7,388 nucleotides of DNA from an uncultured Verrucomicrobiae bacterium (GCA_937927265.1 CALBCO010000092.1:1-7388), one strand, 5' to 3'; shown: positions 1 to 6,899, numbered from the stretch's first letter. Numbers and translations: made by a program. Notes: a model not told the origin generated them from the letters alone.

Positions 1-83
1 AGGCACTGTTGCACGCGCGCGTAGGCGACGATGTGATGTTTCGGGGCAATGCTTTGACGATTGTCCGAGTAGAGGACGTCTGA
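1..83 (+). CDS. C-terminal fragment of a gene entering from the left, possibly GreA/GreB-family elongation factor
   Basis: An open frame runs from the window edge (first full codon at base 3) for 26 codons to a TGA at 81-83. Its end reads ALLHARVGDDVMF, then LTIVRVEDV. This resembles the end of the GreA/GreB C-terminal domain, where a helix 'ALLG(A/K)xxGD' is followed by two short beta strands ending in a hydrophobic 'xVxxI/V' strand. Gre factors stimulate transcript cleavage by backtracked RNA polymerase. The frame is GC-rich at third positions, as in the neighbouring genes, and stops 27 bp before the convergent end of proA, which fits a real gene end. Only 26 residues are visible, so the family assignment is tentative. 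That this is a gene end is more likely than not. Confidence 0.45.
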   Translation, partial: ALLHARVGDDVMFRGNALTIVRVEDV

Positions 84-110
84 ATCTCCCCGGAGTAGCC
101 CGCCCCATCC

Positions 111-1373
111 TCACTCGCGGATGTGGCCATCCCCGACCACGACGTACTTATAGCTGGTCAGGTCCTCCAACCCCATGGGCCCGCGCGCATGGAGTTTGTC
201 AGTCGAAATTCCGATTTCTGCGCCAAACCCATACACCCCGCCATCGGCTAACCGGGTGCTGGCATTCCAAAAGACACTGCTACTGTCCACTTCGCGCAAA
301 AACTGTTCGGCTGTGTCGCGGTTGCGGGTCACAATCGCGTCGCTGTGGGCGCTGCCGTATTTTGCGATGTGCTCGATCGCCTCGTCAAGACCCGCCACCA
401 CGCGAATCGCGAGAATCAAATCCAAATACTCCGCAGACCAATCCTCCTCGGTCGCCAGCCGAATTTCCGCCAGTGGGATAGAGCCGTCAATGACGTACTG
501 CTGCGCCCGTTCTTCGACGCGCAACTCCACGCGCCGGCTGCGCAGCGTCCGCACAATGCGCGGCAAAAACTTCGCCGCCACCGGCTCATCCACCAGCAAC
601 GTCTCCAACGCATTGCACGTCGCCGGCCGCTGACACTTGGCGTTGATCACAATTTTCTCCGCCATATCCAAGTCAGCATCCCGATCCACAAACACGTGGC
701 AGACACCCTTATAATGCTTGATCACCGGCAGGCGCGACTTCTCCACCACGGCCCGGATCAAACTCTCGCCACCGCGCGGAATGCAGAGATTGATGAGGTC
801 ATCCAATTTTAACAACTCATCCACCGCCACACGGTCCGTGGTTGGCACCACCGTCACTGCGTCGGCCGGCAAGGACGGTCGCATCGCCTCGGCCAACGCG
901 AGGTTGCTGTGCAACGCCTCTGAACCACCGCGCAGGATGACAGCATTGCCGGACTTCACGCACAACGCCGCTGCGTCAACTGTGACATTTGGCCGTGCCT
1001 CGTAAATCATCAAAATCACACCCAACGGCACGCTGACCTTTTGCATTCGCATCCCGTTTGGCGCCGTCCACTCGCGGCGGACCTGTCCGACCGGATCGGG
1101 CAACGCGACGATTTCGCGCACGGCTTGGGCCACGGCGGCGATCCGTTGATCAGTGAGCGTGAGCCGGTCGAGTACGGCAGCAGACAAACCAGCTCGGCGA
1201 CCGGCTTCCACGTCTTTGGCATTGGCGACCTTGATTGTGGCCGCGGCCTGTTCGATGCCCGCCGCCATGGCCAACAACGCGGCGTTTTTGCTCGTGGTAT
1301 CCCACTTCGCCAAAGCCCGCGCCGCCTCTCGACTGCGTGTCGCCAAGGCCCGCATTTGTTGCTTCCAATCCAT
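111..1373 (-). CDS. proA: Gamma-glutamyl phosphate reductase (glutamate-5-semialdehyde dehydrogenase)
   Basis: This enzyme performs the NADPH-dependent reduction of L-glutamyl-5-phosphate to glutamate-5-semialdehyde, the second step of proline synthesis, in the cytosol. The whole aldehyde-dehydrogenase-like ProA fold is recognisable: DPVGQV near residues 93-98, VPLGVI 115-120, YEARPNVTVD 124-133, GNAVILRGG 142-150, the catalytic cysteine C253 in RPATCNALETLL, DSSSVFWNASTR 363-374, and the near-terminal HARGPMGLEDLTSYK at 395-409. I chose the ATG at 1373 (MDWKQQMRAL), giving 420 aa, close to the usual 417-420. It aligns with the normal ProA N-terminus and has GGGGGA a few bases upstream. The frame stays open to an ATG at 1397, which would add eight residues not typical of the family and has a poorly spaced ribosome site. 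It lies directly downstream of proB and is probably co-transcribed. C247, close to the catalytic cysteine, is an extra cysteine. The product is secure; the exact start is less so. Confidence 0.97.
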   Translation of the reverse strand: MDWKQQMRALATRSREAARALAKWDTTSKNAALLAMAAGIEQAAATIKVANAKDVEAGRRAGLSAAVLDRLTLTDQRIAAVAQAVREIVALPDPVGQVRREWTAPNGMRMQKVSVPLGVILMIYEARPNVTVDAAALCVKSGNAVILRGGSEALHSNLALAEAMRPSLPADAVTVVPTTDRVAVDELLKLDDLINLCIPRGGESLIRAVVEKSRLPVIKHYKGVCHVFVDRDADLDMAEKIVINAKCQRPATCNALETLLVDEPVAAKFLPRIVRTLRSRRVELRVEERAQQYVIDGSIPLAEIRLATEEDWSAEYLDLILAIRVVAGLDEAIEHIAKYGSAHSDAIVTRNRDTAEQFLREVDSSSVFWNASTRLADGGVYGFGAEIGISTDKLHARGPMGLEDLTSYKYVVVGDGHIRE

Positions 1374-1404
1374 GCTGTCCCCCATCCTCTCTTCCATCCT
1401 GCTG

Positions 1405-2445
1405 TTACAAAATCACCAGATCATCCCGATGCACAACCACCGCGCCACTGCGCAACAGGCCACGCGCAAACTCCGCCCCGCGCTGGTCACAAATGCTGAC
1501 CACCGCGCCGGTGCTGGCCGCGCCTTCGGTGCGCACCACGCCTTTGGCCAACAAACTTTTTCCCGCCCCACACAAGGCCTGTTTGGCGCCGTCATCCACC
1601 ACCAACCGGGCAGCAGGCCGATGGAAAAATGCAATCCATCGTTTCCGGCTGCTCAACCGGCCCGCGCGGGGCAAAAAAACCGTTCCCACTTCGTTCCCCG
1701 CCAGAATTTCGGCCAATACGTTTGGCCGGTCGCCGTCGGCAATCACCAACGGCAGGCCGGCGCGGGTCACAATCTTCGCCGCCTCAATCTTGGATTTCAT
1801 GCCGCCGACACTGGTGGTCCGATCCGTACCGCCCGCCAGCGCCTCAATATCGCGGGTGATTGCCGGCACACGAGCAATCACTCGTTGCTCTCGGTCCAGT
1901 AATCCAGCCACGTGCGAGAGAATCACCAGCAAGTCAGCGTCAATCAACGCGGCCGTCAACGCGCCCAACCGGTCATTATCGCCAAACTTGATTTCGTCCA
2001 CGGCCACCGTATCGTTTTCGTTGATGATCGGCACGACGCGGCGCGCCAACAACGTGGCCAACGTCTGCCGGGCATTAAGGTGCCGTGTCCGATTGTGCAA
2101 GTCGTCATGCGTCAACAACACTTGAGCCACATGAAGGCCGGCGCGGCCAAACGTCTCGTCGTAGGCGGCCATCAATTTTCCCTGCCCGATTGCAGCACAC
2201 GCCTGCAACTCCGCCAATTCACGGGGCCGCCGAGCCAAACCGAGCACTGCCATACCCGCGGCAATCGCGCCCGAAGACACTAACACAATTTCCCGTCCTT
2301 CCCGATGTAGTGCCGCGACCTGTTCGACCAAACGCCCAATCTGCGCCTGCGACAGCCGTTGAGCGGCGTCCGTGAGCAAGCCGGTGCCAAATTTGATCAC
2401 CAACCGGCGGCTACGGGATAACAGTTCCGTGCGGGATTTCCTCAT
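1405..2445 (-). CDS. proB: Glutamate 5-kinase with a shortened C-terminal PUA domain
   Basis: This enzyme phosphorylates glutamate with ATP to glutamyl-5-phosphate, the committed step of proline synthesis and the usual site of proline feedback inhibition. The amino-acid-kinase domain covers about residues 13-258: nucleotide loop VIKFGTGLLT 16-25, VSSGAIAAG 56-64, LNARQTL 123-129, the glutamate/proline site INENDTVAVDEIKFGDND 141-158, and VGGMKSKIEAA 213-223. A PUA domain begins near RKRWI at 267 and ends with VVVHRDDLVIL. Against E. coli ProB (367 aa, recalled) about 24 residues are missing between ARGL and VVHRD, so the PUA domain is shortened without a frame break. I start at ATG 2445 (MRKSRTELL, 346 aa); the frame also opens at a TTG two codons earlier, which is less likely. 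No clear Shine-Dalgarno sequence is visible. The glutamylphosphate product goes to ProA, whose gene starts 31 bp downstream. Confidence 0.97.
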   Translation of the reverse strand: MRKSRTELLSRSRRLVIKFGTGLLTDAAQRLSQAQIGRLVEQVAALHREGREIVLVSSGAIAAGMAVLGLARRPRELAELQACAAIGQGKLMAAYDETFGRAGLHVAQVLLTHDDLHNRTRHLNARQTLATLLARRVVPIINENDTVAVDEIKFGDNDRLGALTAALIDADLLVILSHVAGLLDREQRVIARVPAITRDIEALAGGTDRTTSVGGMKSKIEAAKIVTRAGLPLVIADGDRPNVLAEILAGNEVGTVFLPRAGRLSSRKRWIAFFHRPAARLVVDDGAKQALCGAGKSLLAKGVVRTEGAASTGAVVSICDQRGAEFARGLLRSGAVVVHRDDLVIL

Positions 2446-2581
2446 GAGCAATACTCAGCTATCTAACAGATTCGAAAAACGCTGTCGAGGTGGAACAACA
2501 CCGCTCCCTCGCCGAACATCACCGGGCAAAACGGCCGCCACCCACTCCAACATCATCCGGTCTGCCCCCAACCGCTTGGGC

Positions 2582-2606
2582 GCAGCGCTGCAGCGTCCGG
2601 CAGCGC
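2582..2606. repeat. Overlapping GC-rich palindromes
   Basis: GCAGCGCTGC (2582-2591) and CGCTGCAGCG (2586-2595) are both perfect palindromes that overlap. GCGCTGC (2585-2591) and GCAGCGC (2600-2606) form a 7-bp inverted repeat around an 8-base loop. No T tract follows on either strand, so it does not look like an intrinsic terminator. It could be an operator or chance in a GC-rich stretch. Confidence 0.4.
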
Positions 2607-2610
2607 AGTG

Positions 2611-2625
2611 GACAACATCGTTGTC
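2611..2625. promoter_or_regulatory. Dyad GACAAC-ATC-GTTGTC, possible operator
   Basis: This is a perfect 6-bp inverted repeat around a 3-base centre, in the non-coding DNA between the divergent proB and EF-hand genes. It is centred about 41 bp upstream of the -35 element of the + strand promoter. The size and position suit a dimeric regulator, which could act on either gene. I recognise no known consensus, so the role is inferred. Confidence 0.35.
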
Positions 2626-2658
2626 ATTCGTCGCCCCCTTTTTCAAACAATCGGGCGC

Positions 2659-2686
2659 TTGCCTATTTCGCAACCACACCTATACT
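2659..2686 (+). promoter_or_regulatory. Sigma70-type promoter of the EF-hand/methyltransferase operon
   Basis: TTGCCT at 2659-2664 (-35) and TATACT at 2681-2686 (-10) are 16 bp apart. Transcription would start near 2693, leaving a leader of about 20 bases before the ATG at 2712. This promoter also argues against any start codon upstream of 2693 for the EF-hand gene, although that frame is open back to 2490. Confidence 0.65.
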
Positions 2687-2711
2687 GACAAACAAATCCA
2701 ACAAGAAAAAC

Positions 2712-4859
2712 ATGGCAACTCTTACTCACGCGTGGCATTTCTTCCGGGCTGGCGGTAGCGACCAAGTCCACCTTCAAAGCGGTGCCGACTTGGCCCACCT
2801 CGATCAACTCGACCCCAAACTCTGGGCCGCCCTTGCTTGTCCCACCACGGGGCTGGAGTTCGATGCCAAGACCTTGCAATTGGTTGATACCGACAAGGAC
2901 GGGCGAATCCGCGTCCCGGAAATCATCGCCGCCGCCAAGTGGGCTGCTGCTTGCCTGAAAAATCCCGATACTCTGCTGACCGGCCAAGCGGACCTGCCGC
3001 TGGCCGCCATCAACGACGCCACACCCGAAGGCCAACAACTGCTCGCGTCCGCCAAACAGATTCTGGCCAACCTCGGCAAACCCGACGCCCCAACAATTTC
3101 CGTCACCGACACCACCGACACCGCCAAAATCTTCGCCAACACCACCTTCAATGGCGACGGCATCGTTCCCGCCGACACCGCTCCTGACGAAGCCACCCAA
3201 GCGGTCATCAAGGACATCATCAACTGTCTCGGTGCCGAGGCCGACCGTAGTGGCAAGCCCGGCATCAATCAAGCCAAGCTCGACCAATTCTTCACCGAAA
3301 CCGCGGCCTATATGGCCTGGCAATACAAAGCCGTCCTGCCCTTTGGTGAACAAACCGCCGCCGCCGCCGCCGCCGTCCGCGCCGTGAAAACCAAAGTGGA
3401 TGACTATTTCGCCCGTTGCCGGCTGGCGGCATTCGATGCCCGCGCACTCGGCGCACTCAACCGCCAGGAGTCCGAATACCTCGCCGTCGCCGCCAAAGAC
3501 TTGACCATCACCGCCGCGGAAATCGCGGATTTCCCCCTGGCGCGCATCGAAGCGAACAAACCGTTGCCACTGACGACCGGCGTCAACCCCGCATGGGCCG
3601 AACCCGTCGCCGCGCTCCAACAATTCTTCGGCAACAAAACCGCCATCACCGAGGCGGATTGGGCGTTGCTCGTTTCCAAACTCGCCCCCTATGAGGAGTG
3701 GTTGGCCGGCAAGGGCGGGGCCTCCGTCGAAAAACTCGGCCTCGGCCGCATCCGCGCCATTCTGGCCAGTAACGCCAGAGAAACCATCGCCAGCCTGATC
3801 GCCCAAGACAAAGCCCTCGAACCCGCAGCCAACGCCATCGCCGCCGTGGACAAGCTGGCACGTTACCACCGCGATTTGGCGAAACTGCTCAACAACTTCG
3901 TCGCCTTCCGCGATTTCTATACACGGCAAAACAAAGCGGTCTTCCAAGCCGGAACGCTCTACCTCGACCAACGCAGTTGCGAGTTGTGCCTCCGCGTGGA
4001 GGACGCCGCCAAACACGCTCAACTGGCCGGCCTGAGCCGCTGCTACCTCGCCTACTGCGACTGCGTTCGCAAAGCCACGGGCGAAAAAATGTCCATCGTC
4101 GCCGCATTCACCAACGGCGATTGCGACAACCTCCTTCCCGGCCGCAATGGCATCTTCTACGACCGGCAGGGCCGCGACTGGGATGCCACCATCATCAAGA
4201 TCGTGGACAACCCCATCAGCATCCGCCAAGCGTTCTGGTCGCCCTACAAAAAGTTTGTCCGCATGATCGAAGACCAAATCGCCAAACGCGCCGCCGCCGC
4301 CGAAGCCGCCAGCGACAAGAAATTGGCCGACGCCGCTGTCGCTACCGCCACCGCCGACCAAGCCAAACCGCCCATCGCACCGAAGAAGATTGATGTCGGC
4401 ACCGTGGCCGCCATCGGAGTGGCCGTCGGGGGTATCACCGCCGCCTTGGGCGCACTGCTGCAAACATTCTTCGGCCTCGGCTTCTGGATGCCGTTGGGAC
4501 TGGCCGCGCTGATTCTCATCATCAGCGGACCTTCGATGCTGATTGCCGCGCTCAAACTTCGCCAACGCAACCTCGGCCCACTCCTCGACGCCAGCGGCTG
4601 GGCCGTCAACACCAAAGCCAAAATCAACATCCCCTTTGGCGCGTCCCTCACCAAGGTGGCTGTCCTGCCCTCCGGTGCGCGTCGTGACCTCGCTGACCCG
4701 TTCGTTGCGCAAAATACCGGCCGCAACCGGGCCATCCTGTACGGCGTGTTGATTCTGGCGCTAATCGCCGCCTGGTATTTCGGCTCGTTTGAACAAATCG
4801 TGCCGGGGGTGCTGCCGAAATCCGGTTGGGTGCAAAAACATGCCCAGCCGATCAAATAA
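2712..4859 (+). CDS. EF-hand-containing membrane protein of unknown function
   Basis: This 715-aa protein has no recognised function; I recall similar 'EF-hand domain-containing' proteins in environmental bacteria. A canonical EF-hand calcium loop lies at residues 59-70 (D59, D61, D63, G64, I66, E70; DTDKDGRIRVPE). Degenerate EF-like segments appear near 146-155 (FNGDGIVPAD) and 178-192 (DRSGKPGIN). The middle is Ala-rich and helical, including six GCC codons at 216-221. A cysteine-rich stretch follows (C423, C426, C444, C449, C451), then a distinctive block at 477-512 (GRNGIFYDR, WDATI, NPISI, FWSPYK). Three hydrophobic segments lie at about 563-588, 591-614 and 673-690, with a 58-residue loop between the second and third. 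There is no signal peptide, so the large N-terminal part is probably cytoplasmic. I start at ATG 2712 because a promoter sits at 2659-2686; no clear Shine-Dalgarno sequence is present. Its end overlaps the next gene by 20 bp. Confidence 0.9.
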   Translation: MATLTHAWHFFRAGGSDQVHLQSGADLAHLDQLDPKLWAALACPTTGLEFDAKTLQLVDTDKDGRIRVPEIIAAAKWAAACLKNPDTLLTGQADLPLAAINDATPEGQQLLASAKQILANLGKPDAPTISVTDTTDTAKIFANTTFNGDGIVPADTAPDEATQAVIKDIINCLGAEADRSGKPGINQAKLDQFFTETAAYMAWQYKAVLPFGEQTAAAAAAVRAVKTKVDDYFARCRLAAFDARALGALNRQESEYLAVAAKDLTITAAEIADFPLARIEANKPLPLTTGVNPAWAEPVAALQQFFGNKTAITEADWALLVSKLAPYEEWLAGKGGASVEKLGLGRIRAILASNARETIASLIAQDKALEPAANAIAAVDKLARYHRDLAKLLNNFVAFRDFYTRQNKAVFQAGTLYLDQRSCELCLRVEDAAKHAQLAGLSRCYLAYCDCVRKATGEKMSIVAAFTNGDCDNLLPGRNGIFYDRQGRDWDATIIKIVDNPISIRQAFWSPYKKFVRMIEDQIAKRAAAAEAASDKKLADAAVATATADQAKPPIAPKKIDVGTVAAIGVAVGGITAALGALLQTFFGLGFWMPLGLAALILIISGPSMLIAALKLRQRNLGPLLDASGWAVNTKAKINIPFGASLTKVAVLPSGARRDLADPFVAQNTGRNRAILYGVLILALIAAWYFGSFEQIVPGVLPKSGWVQKHAQPIK
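3357..3374 (+). repeat. (GCC)6 trinucleotide run
   Basis: Six consecutive GCC codons encode an alanine run (residues 216-221) in a helical stretch of the EF-hand protein. It is a short in-frame low-complexity tract, and any length change by whole triplets would keep the frame. Confidence 0.8.
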
Positions 4860-5982
4860 CCCGCTTGCCGACAAGTTGGCGGCCAGCTTGGCCGACGGCA
4901 CCTTTGTCCGGTTGGTGCTGTCCAGCCCAGTCGGCGGCGAGGTGGAGAAAATCATCGGCCGCCTCATCGCACTCAAATCCGGCCGGCATCTCTCACTCAC
5001 CTACCGCTACCCAACCCGCGACGTAACGAAGAACCTGCCGTTGGCCGACGCGCCCGCATGGTTGCGCAACCAAGTGCCCCGCACGTTTCGCAGCGCATTG
5101 CTCGGCACGACCCGCGCCGATTGGCAACTCCACGACACGCGACTTGTCCGTCACAAACCGCTAACGACTGAACCTCCCGCATGCTCTCACGACCATTCCC
5201 GACACCGCGTGCTGGGCAACGCCCCGTGGCTGCCGGCCCACCCAGATAAACGCCGCCAAATTGACCGATACGCCGAAATCTTTTCCCATCTCGCCCAAGA
5301 ATGTCGCTGGCCGGCGGCACCGGTCATTGCCGACATGGGCTGCGGCAAAGGCTACCTGACCTTCGCCGTCTGGCATCTGCTGCGCGACCGGGGCGCGCGC
5401 GTCATCGGCGTCGAACAACGCCCCGAACTGGTCGCGGCGGCCAACCAGCTCGCCCAACAAATCAGCGCTACCGGCTTGGAATTCGTCCCCGGCACCATCG
5501 CCAACGTAGAACTGCCAACGTTGGACGGCCTGATCGCACTGCACGCCTGCGATACAGCAACCGACGATGCGATTCGGCGCGGGATCACCCAAAAGGCGCA
5601 GTTAATCATCGTCGCGCCGTGTTGCCACCGGCAAATCCGACCGCAACTCGGCAAGCCAGAGCCGCTTGCACCAGTGCTGGCGCACCGCTTGATGGCTGAG
5701 CGCATGGCCGAATGGGCAACCGACGGCCTGCGCATCTTGGCGCTCGAAGCAGAAGGTTACCGGGTGAAAGCCATTGAGTTCGTCGCCAGTGAACACACGC
5801 CCAAAAACCTGATGATTGCCGCCATCCGAACCGGCAAGCCCGGCAACGGAGAACAGGTGGCAGCGTTCAAGAAGTTCTTCGGCATCCAGCATCACGCCGT
5901 CCTGGACGGCGATGACTGGACACCACCTGCCCCGGAAACGACAAAACGACATTCAAGCCACGGCATGCCAAATGAACGTTGA
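4840..5982 (+). CDS. Class I SAM-dependent methyltransferase, Methyltransf_32 type
   Basis: This 380-aa protein is a probable cytosolic SAM-dependent methyltransferase of the Methyltransf_32-like group, which includes eukaryotic METTL25/RRNAD1-type proteins (family placement from memory). The N-terminal 120 residues form a separate domain (FVRLVLSSP 22-30, LSLTYRY 51-57, TKN 63-65). A DKRRQIDRY segment (136-144) precedes the Rossmann core: SAM motif I IADMGCGKGYLTFAV 163-177, acidic motif VIGVEQRPELV 188-198, LIALHACDTATDDAI 231-245, VAPCCHRQIR 258-267, and EHTPKNLMIAAI 318-329. The substrate is unknown. I start at ATG 4840 (MPSRSNNPLADKL). The frame is open to 4789, but that would add 17 cysteine-rich residues inside the upstream gene that are unlike the family. 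The gene overlaps the EF-hand gene by 20 bp and the next gene by 11 bp, suggesting coupled translation. No Shine-Dalgarno sequence is evident. Confidence 0.9.
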   Translation: MPSRSNNPLADKLAASLADGTFVRLVLSSPVGGEVEKIIGRLIALKSGRHLSLTYRYPTRDVTKNLPLADAPAWLRNQVPRTFRSALLGTTRADWQLHDTRLVRHKPLTTEPPACSHDHSRHRVLGNAPWLPAHPDKRRQIDRYAEIFSHLAQECRWPAAPVIADMGCGKGYLTFAVWHLLRDRGARVIGVEQRPELVAAANQLAQQISATGLEFVPGTIANVELPTLDGLIALHACDTATDDAIRRGITQKAQLIIVAPCCHRQIRPQLGKPEPLAPVLAHRLMAERMAEWATDGLRILALEAEGYRVKAIEFVASEHTPKNLMIAAIRTGKPGNGEQVAAFKKFFGIQHHAVLDGDDWTPPAPETTKRHSSHGMPNER

Positions 5983-6856
5983 CTGGCGAGCACTGGCGCG
6001 GTTGCGGGCGACATTCCTCGACGGCACGGCTGGCGCCAAAGATTACTGGCACAGTGAATCCGACCTCGACAGCTACGATCAGACGTTTGGCCAACGAATC
6101 CGGTGGAAATGGGACTACGTACTGGCCGAGTTACAGCGCCGGCACTGGTCGCCGCCGGCCGGTTCTGTGTTGGATTGGGGTTGCGGCACCGGCGTGGCGA
6201 GCCGGGCGTTCCTCCACCATTTCGGCAATGCTGACCGCGTGGTATTGGCAGACCGGTCACCGCTGGCCATGCGATTTGCCGCCCAGAAACTCGGCGGCAC
6301 ATCGGTCTGGCTGGAAGCGAAGCCAGGACCGGCAACCGTAATGCTTCTCTCGCATGTCTTGACGGAACTCGCGCCGTCCGTGTTGGCGGAATTGCTGGCA
6401 CTGGTCCGGCAGGCAACGGCAGTGGTCTGGGTTGAGCCGGGAACGTTCGCAGTCAGCCGCCAACTGATTGCCCTCCGGGAACAGTTACGCGGTGAGTTTC
6501 AACTGGTCGCGCCGTGTCCGCATCAGCGGGGGTGTGGGCTGTTGGCTGCCGGCAACGAGAGGCATTGGTGTCATTTCTTTGCGCCGTCGCCACCGAAAGT
6601 TTTTACCCACAGCGACTGGGCGCGGTTTGGCAAGCTGGCTGGGATTGATTTGCGGAGCTTGCCAGTCAGTTACCTGGTTTTAGACAAGCGGCCGGTGCCG
6701 TCAGCCGAACCGGTGCGGGCGCTGGGCCGGGCGCGGGTGTACAAGGCGCACGCGCTGGTGTTGGAGTGTGTGCCGAACGGAGTGCGGGAGCGGCGGGTCA
6801 CAAAACGCGAGTCGCCGGATTTGTTTCGGCGGTTGAAGAAAAACAAAATCCCCTGA
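5972..6856 (+). CDS. Rsm22/METTL17-like methyltransferase-fold protein, putative ribosome assembly factor
   Basis: This 294-aa protein belongs to the Rsm22 family. Its eukaryotic members (yeast Rsm22, human METTL17) bind the mitochondrial small ribosomal subunit and help it assemble; bacterial members are poorly characterised. Visible motifs are SAM motif I VLDWGCGTGVASRAF 66-80, the acidic motif VVLADRSPLAM 90-100, the family-typical SHVLTEL 127-133, VVWVEPGT 151-158, and APCPH 180-184 followed by C188 and HWCHFF 198-203. C182, C188, C200 and a distant C266 (LVLECVPNG) match the spacing of the four cysteines that hold a 4Fe-4S cluster in METTL17/Rsm22, by my alignment from memory. I chose ATG 5972 (MNVDWRALARL); the open frame reaches back to 5816 inside the previous gene, without family support. 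The start overlaps the upstream stop by 11 bp and has no clear Shine-Dalgarno sequence. The TGA lies inside the terminator hairpin of the convergent csp gene. Confidence 0.88.
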   Translation: MNVDWRALARLRATFLDGTAGAKDYWHSESDLDSYDQTFGQRIRWKWDYVLAELQRRHWSPPAGSVLDWGCGTGVASRAFLHHFGNADRVVLADRSPLAMRFAAQKLGGTSVWLEAKPGPATVMLLSHVLTELAPSVLAELLALVRQATAVVWVEPGTFAVSRQLIALREQLRGEFQLVAPCPHQRGCGLLAAGNERHWCHFFAPSPPKVFTHSDWARFGKLAGIDLRSLPVSYLVLDKRPVPSAEPVRALGRARVYKAHALVLECVPNGVRERRVTKRESPDLFRRLKKNKIP

Positions 6857-6877
6857 CCGCGGTTGGCGATCAGGGGA
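6836..6877 (-). terminator. Intrinsic terminator of the cold-shock gene
   Basis: TCCCCTGA (6849-6856) and TCAGGGGA (6870-6877) form a perfect 8-bp stem with a 13-base loop. Read on the - strand the stem is followed by TTTTGTTTTTCTT (6848-6836), the T tract of a rho-independent terminator. It begins 23 bp past the csp stop codon. On the + strand no T tract follows, so it should act mainly on csp. The left arm contains the stop codon of the convergent Rsm22-like gene, and the T tract lies within that gene's last codons. Confidence 0.8.
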
Positions 6878-6899
6878 CTCGGGTGAACCGGAAGATTGG

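Larger units (their letters stand above)
2446..2711. other. Divergent intergenic region between proB and the EF-hand gene
   Basis: These 266 bp lie between two divergent starts. They hold a good + strand promoter next to the right-hand gene, a 15-bp dyad at 2611-2625 and GC-rich overlapping palindromes at 2582-2606. For proB I see no convincing promoter. The best weak candidate on the - strand is TTGTTC, 17 bp, TCGAAT, close to proB. Short open frames here have no family resemblance and I do not call them genes. Confidence 0.7.

Noticed and set aside
1374..1397. An eight-residue N-terminal extension of ProA starting at ATG 1397
   Set aside because: The extension is not typical of ProA, and its only upstream AGG abuts the ATG. 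ATG 1373 fits family length and spacing, though 1397 cannot be fully excluded.
2490..2711. A 74-residue N-terminal extension of the EF-hand protein
   Set aside because: It lies across the predicted promoter at 2659-2686 and reads as low-quality Ser/Pro/Arg-rich sequence; ATG 2712 fits better.
2643..4712. A 689-codon open frame antisense to the EF-hand gene
   Set aside because: It is Gly/Val/Asp-rich mirror translation of GCC- and ACC-rich codons in the real gene and shows no family motifs. The + strand frame has an EF-hand, membrane segments and a promoter.
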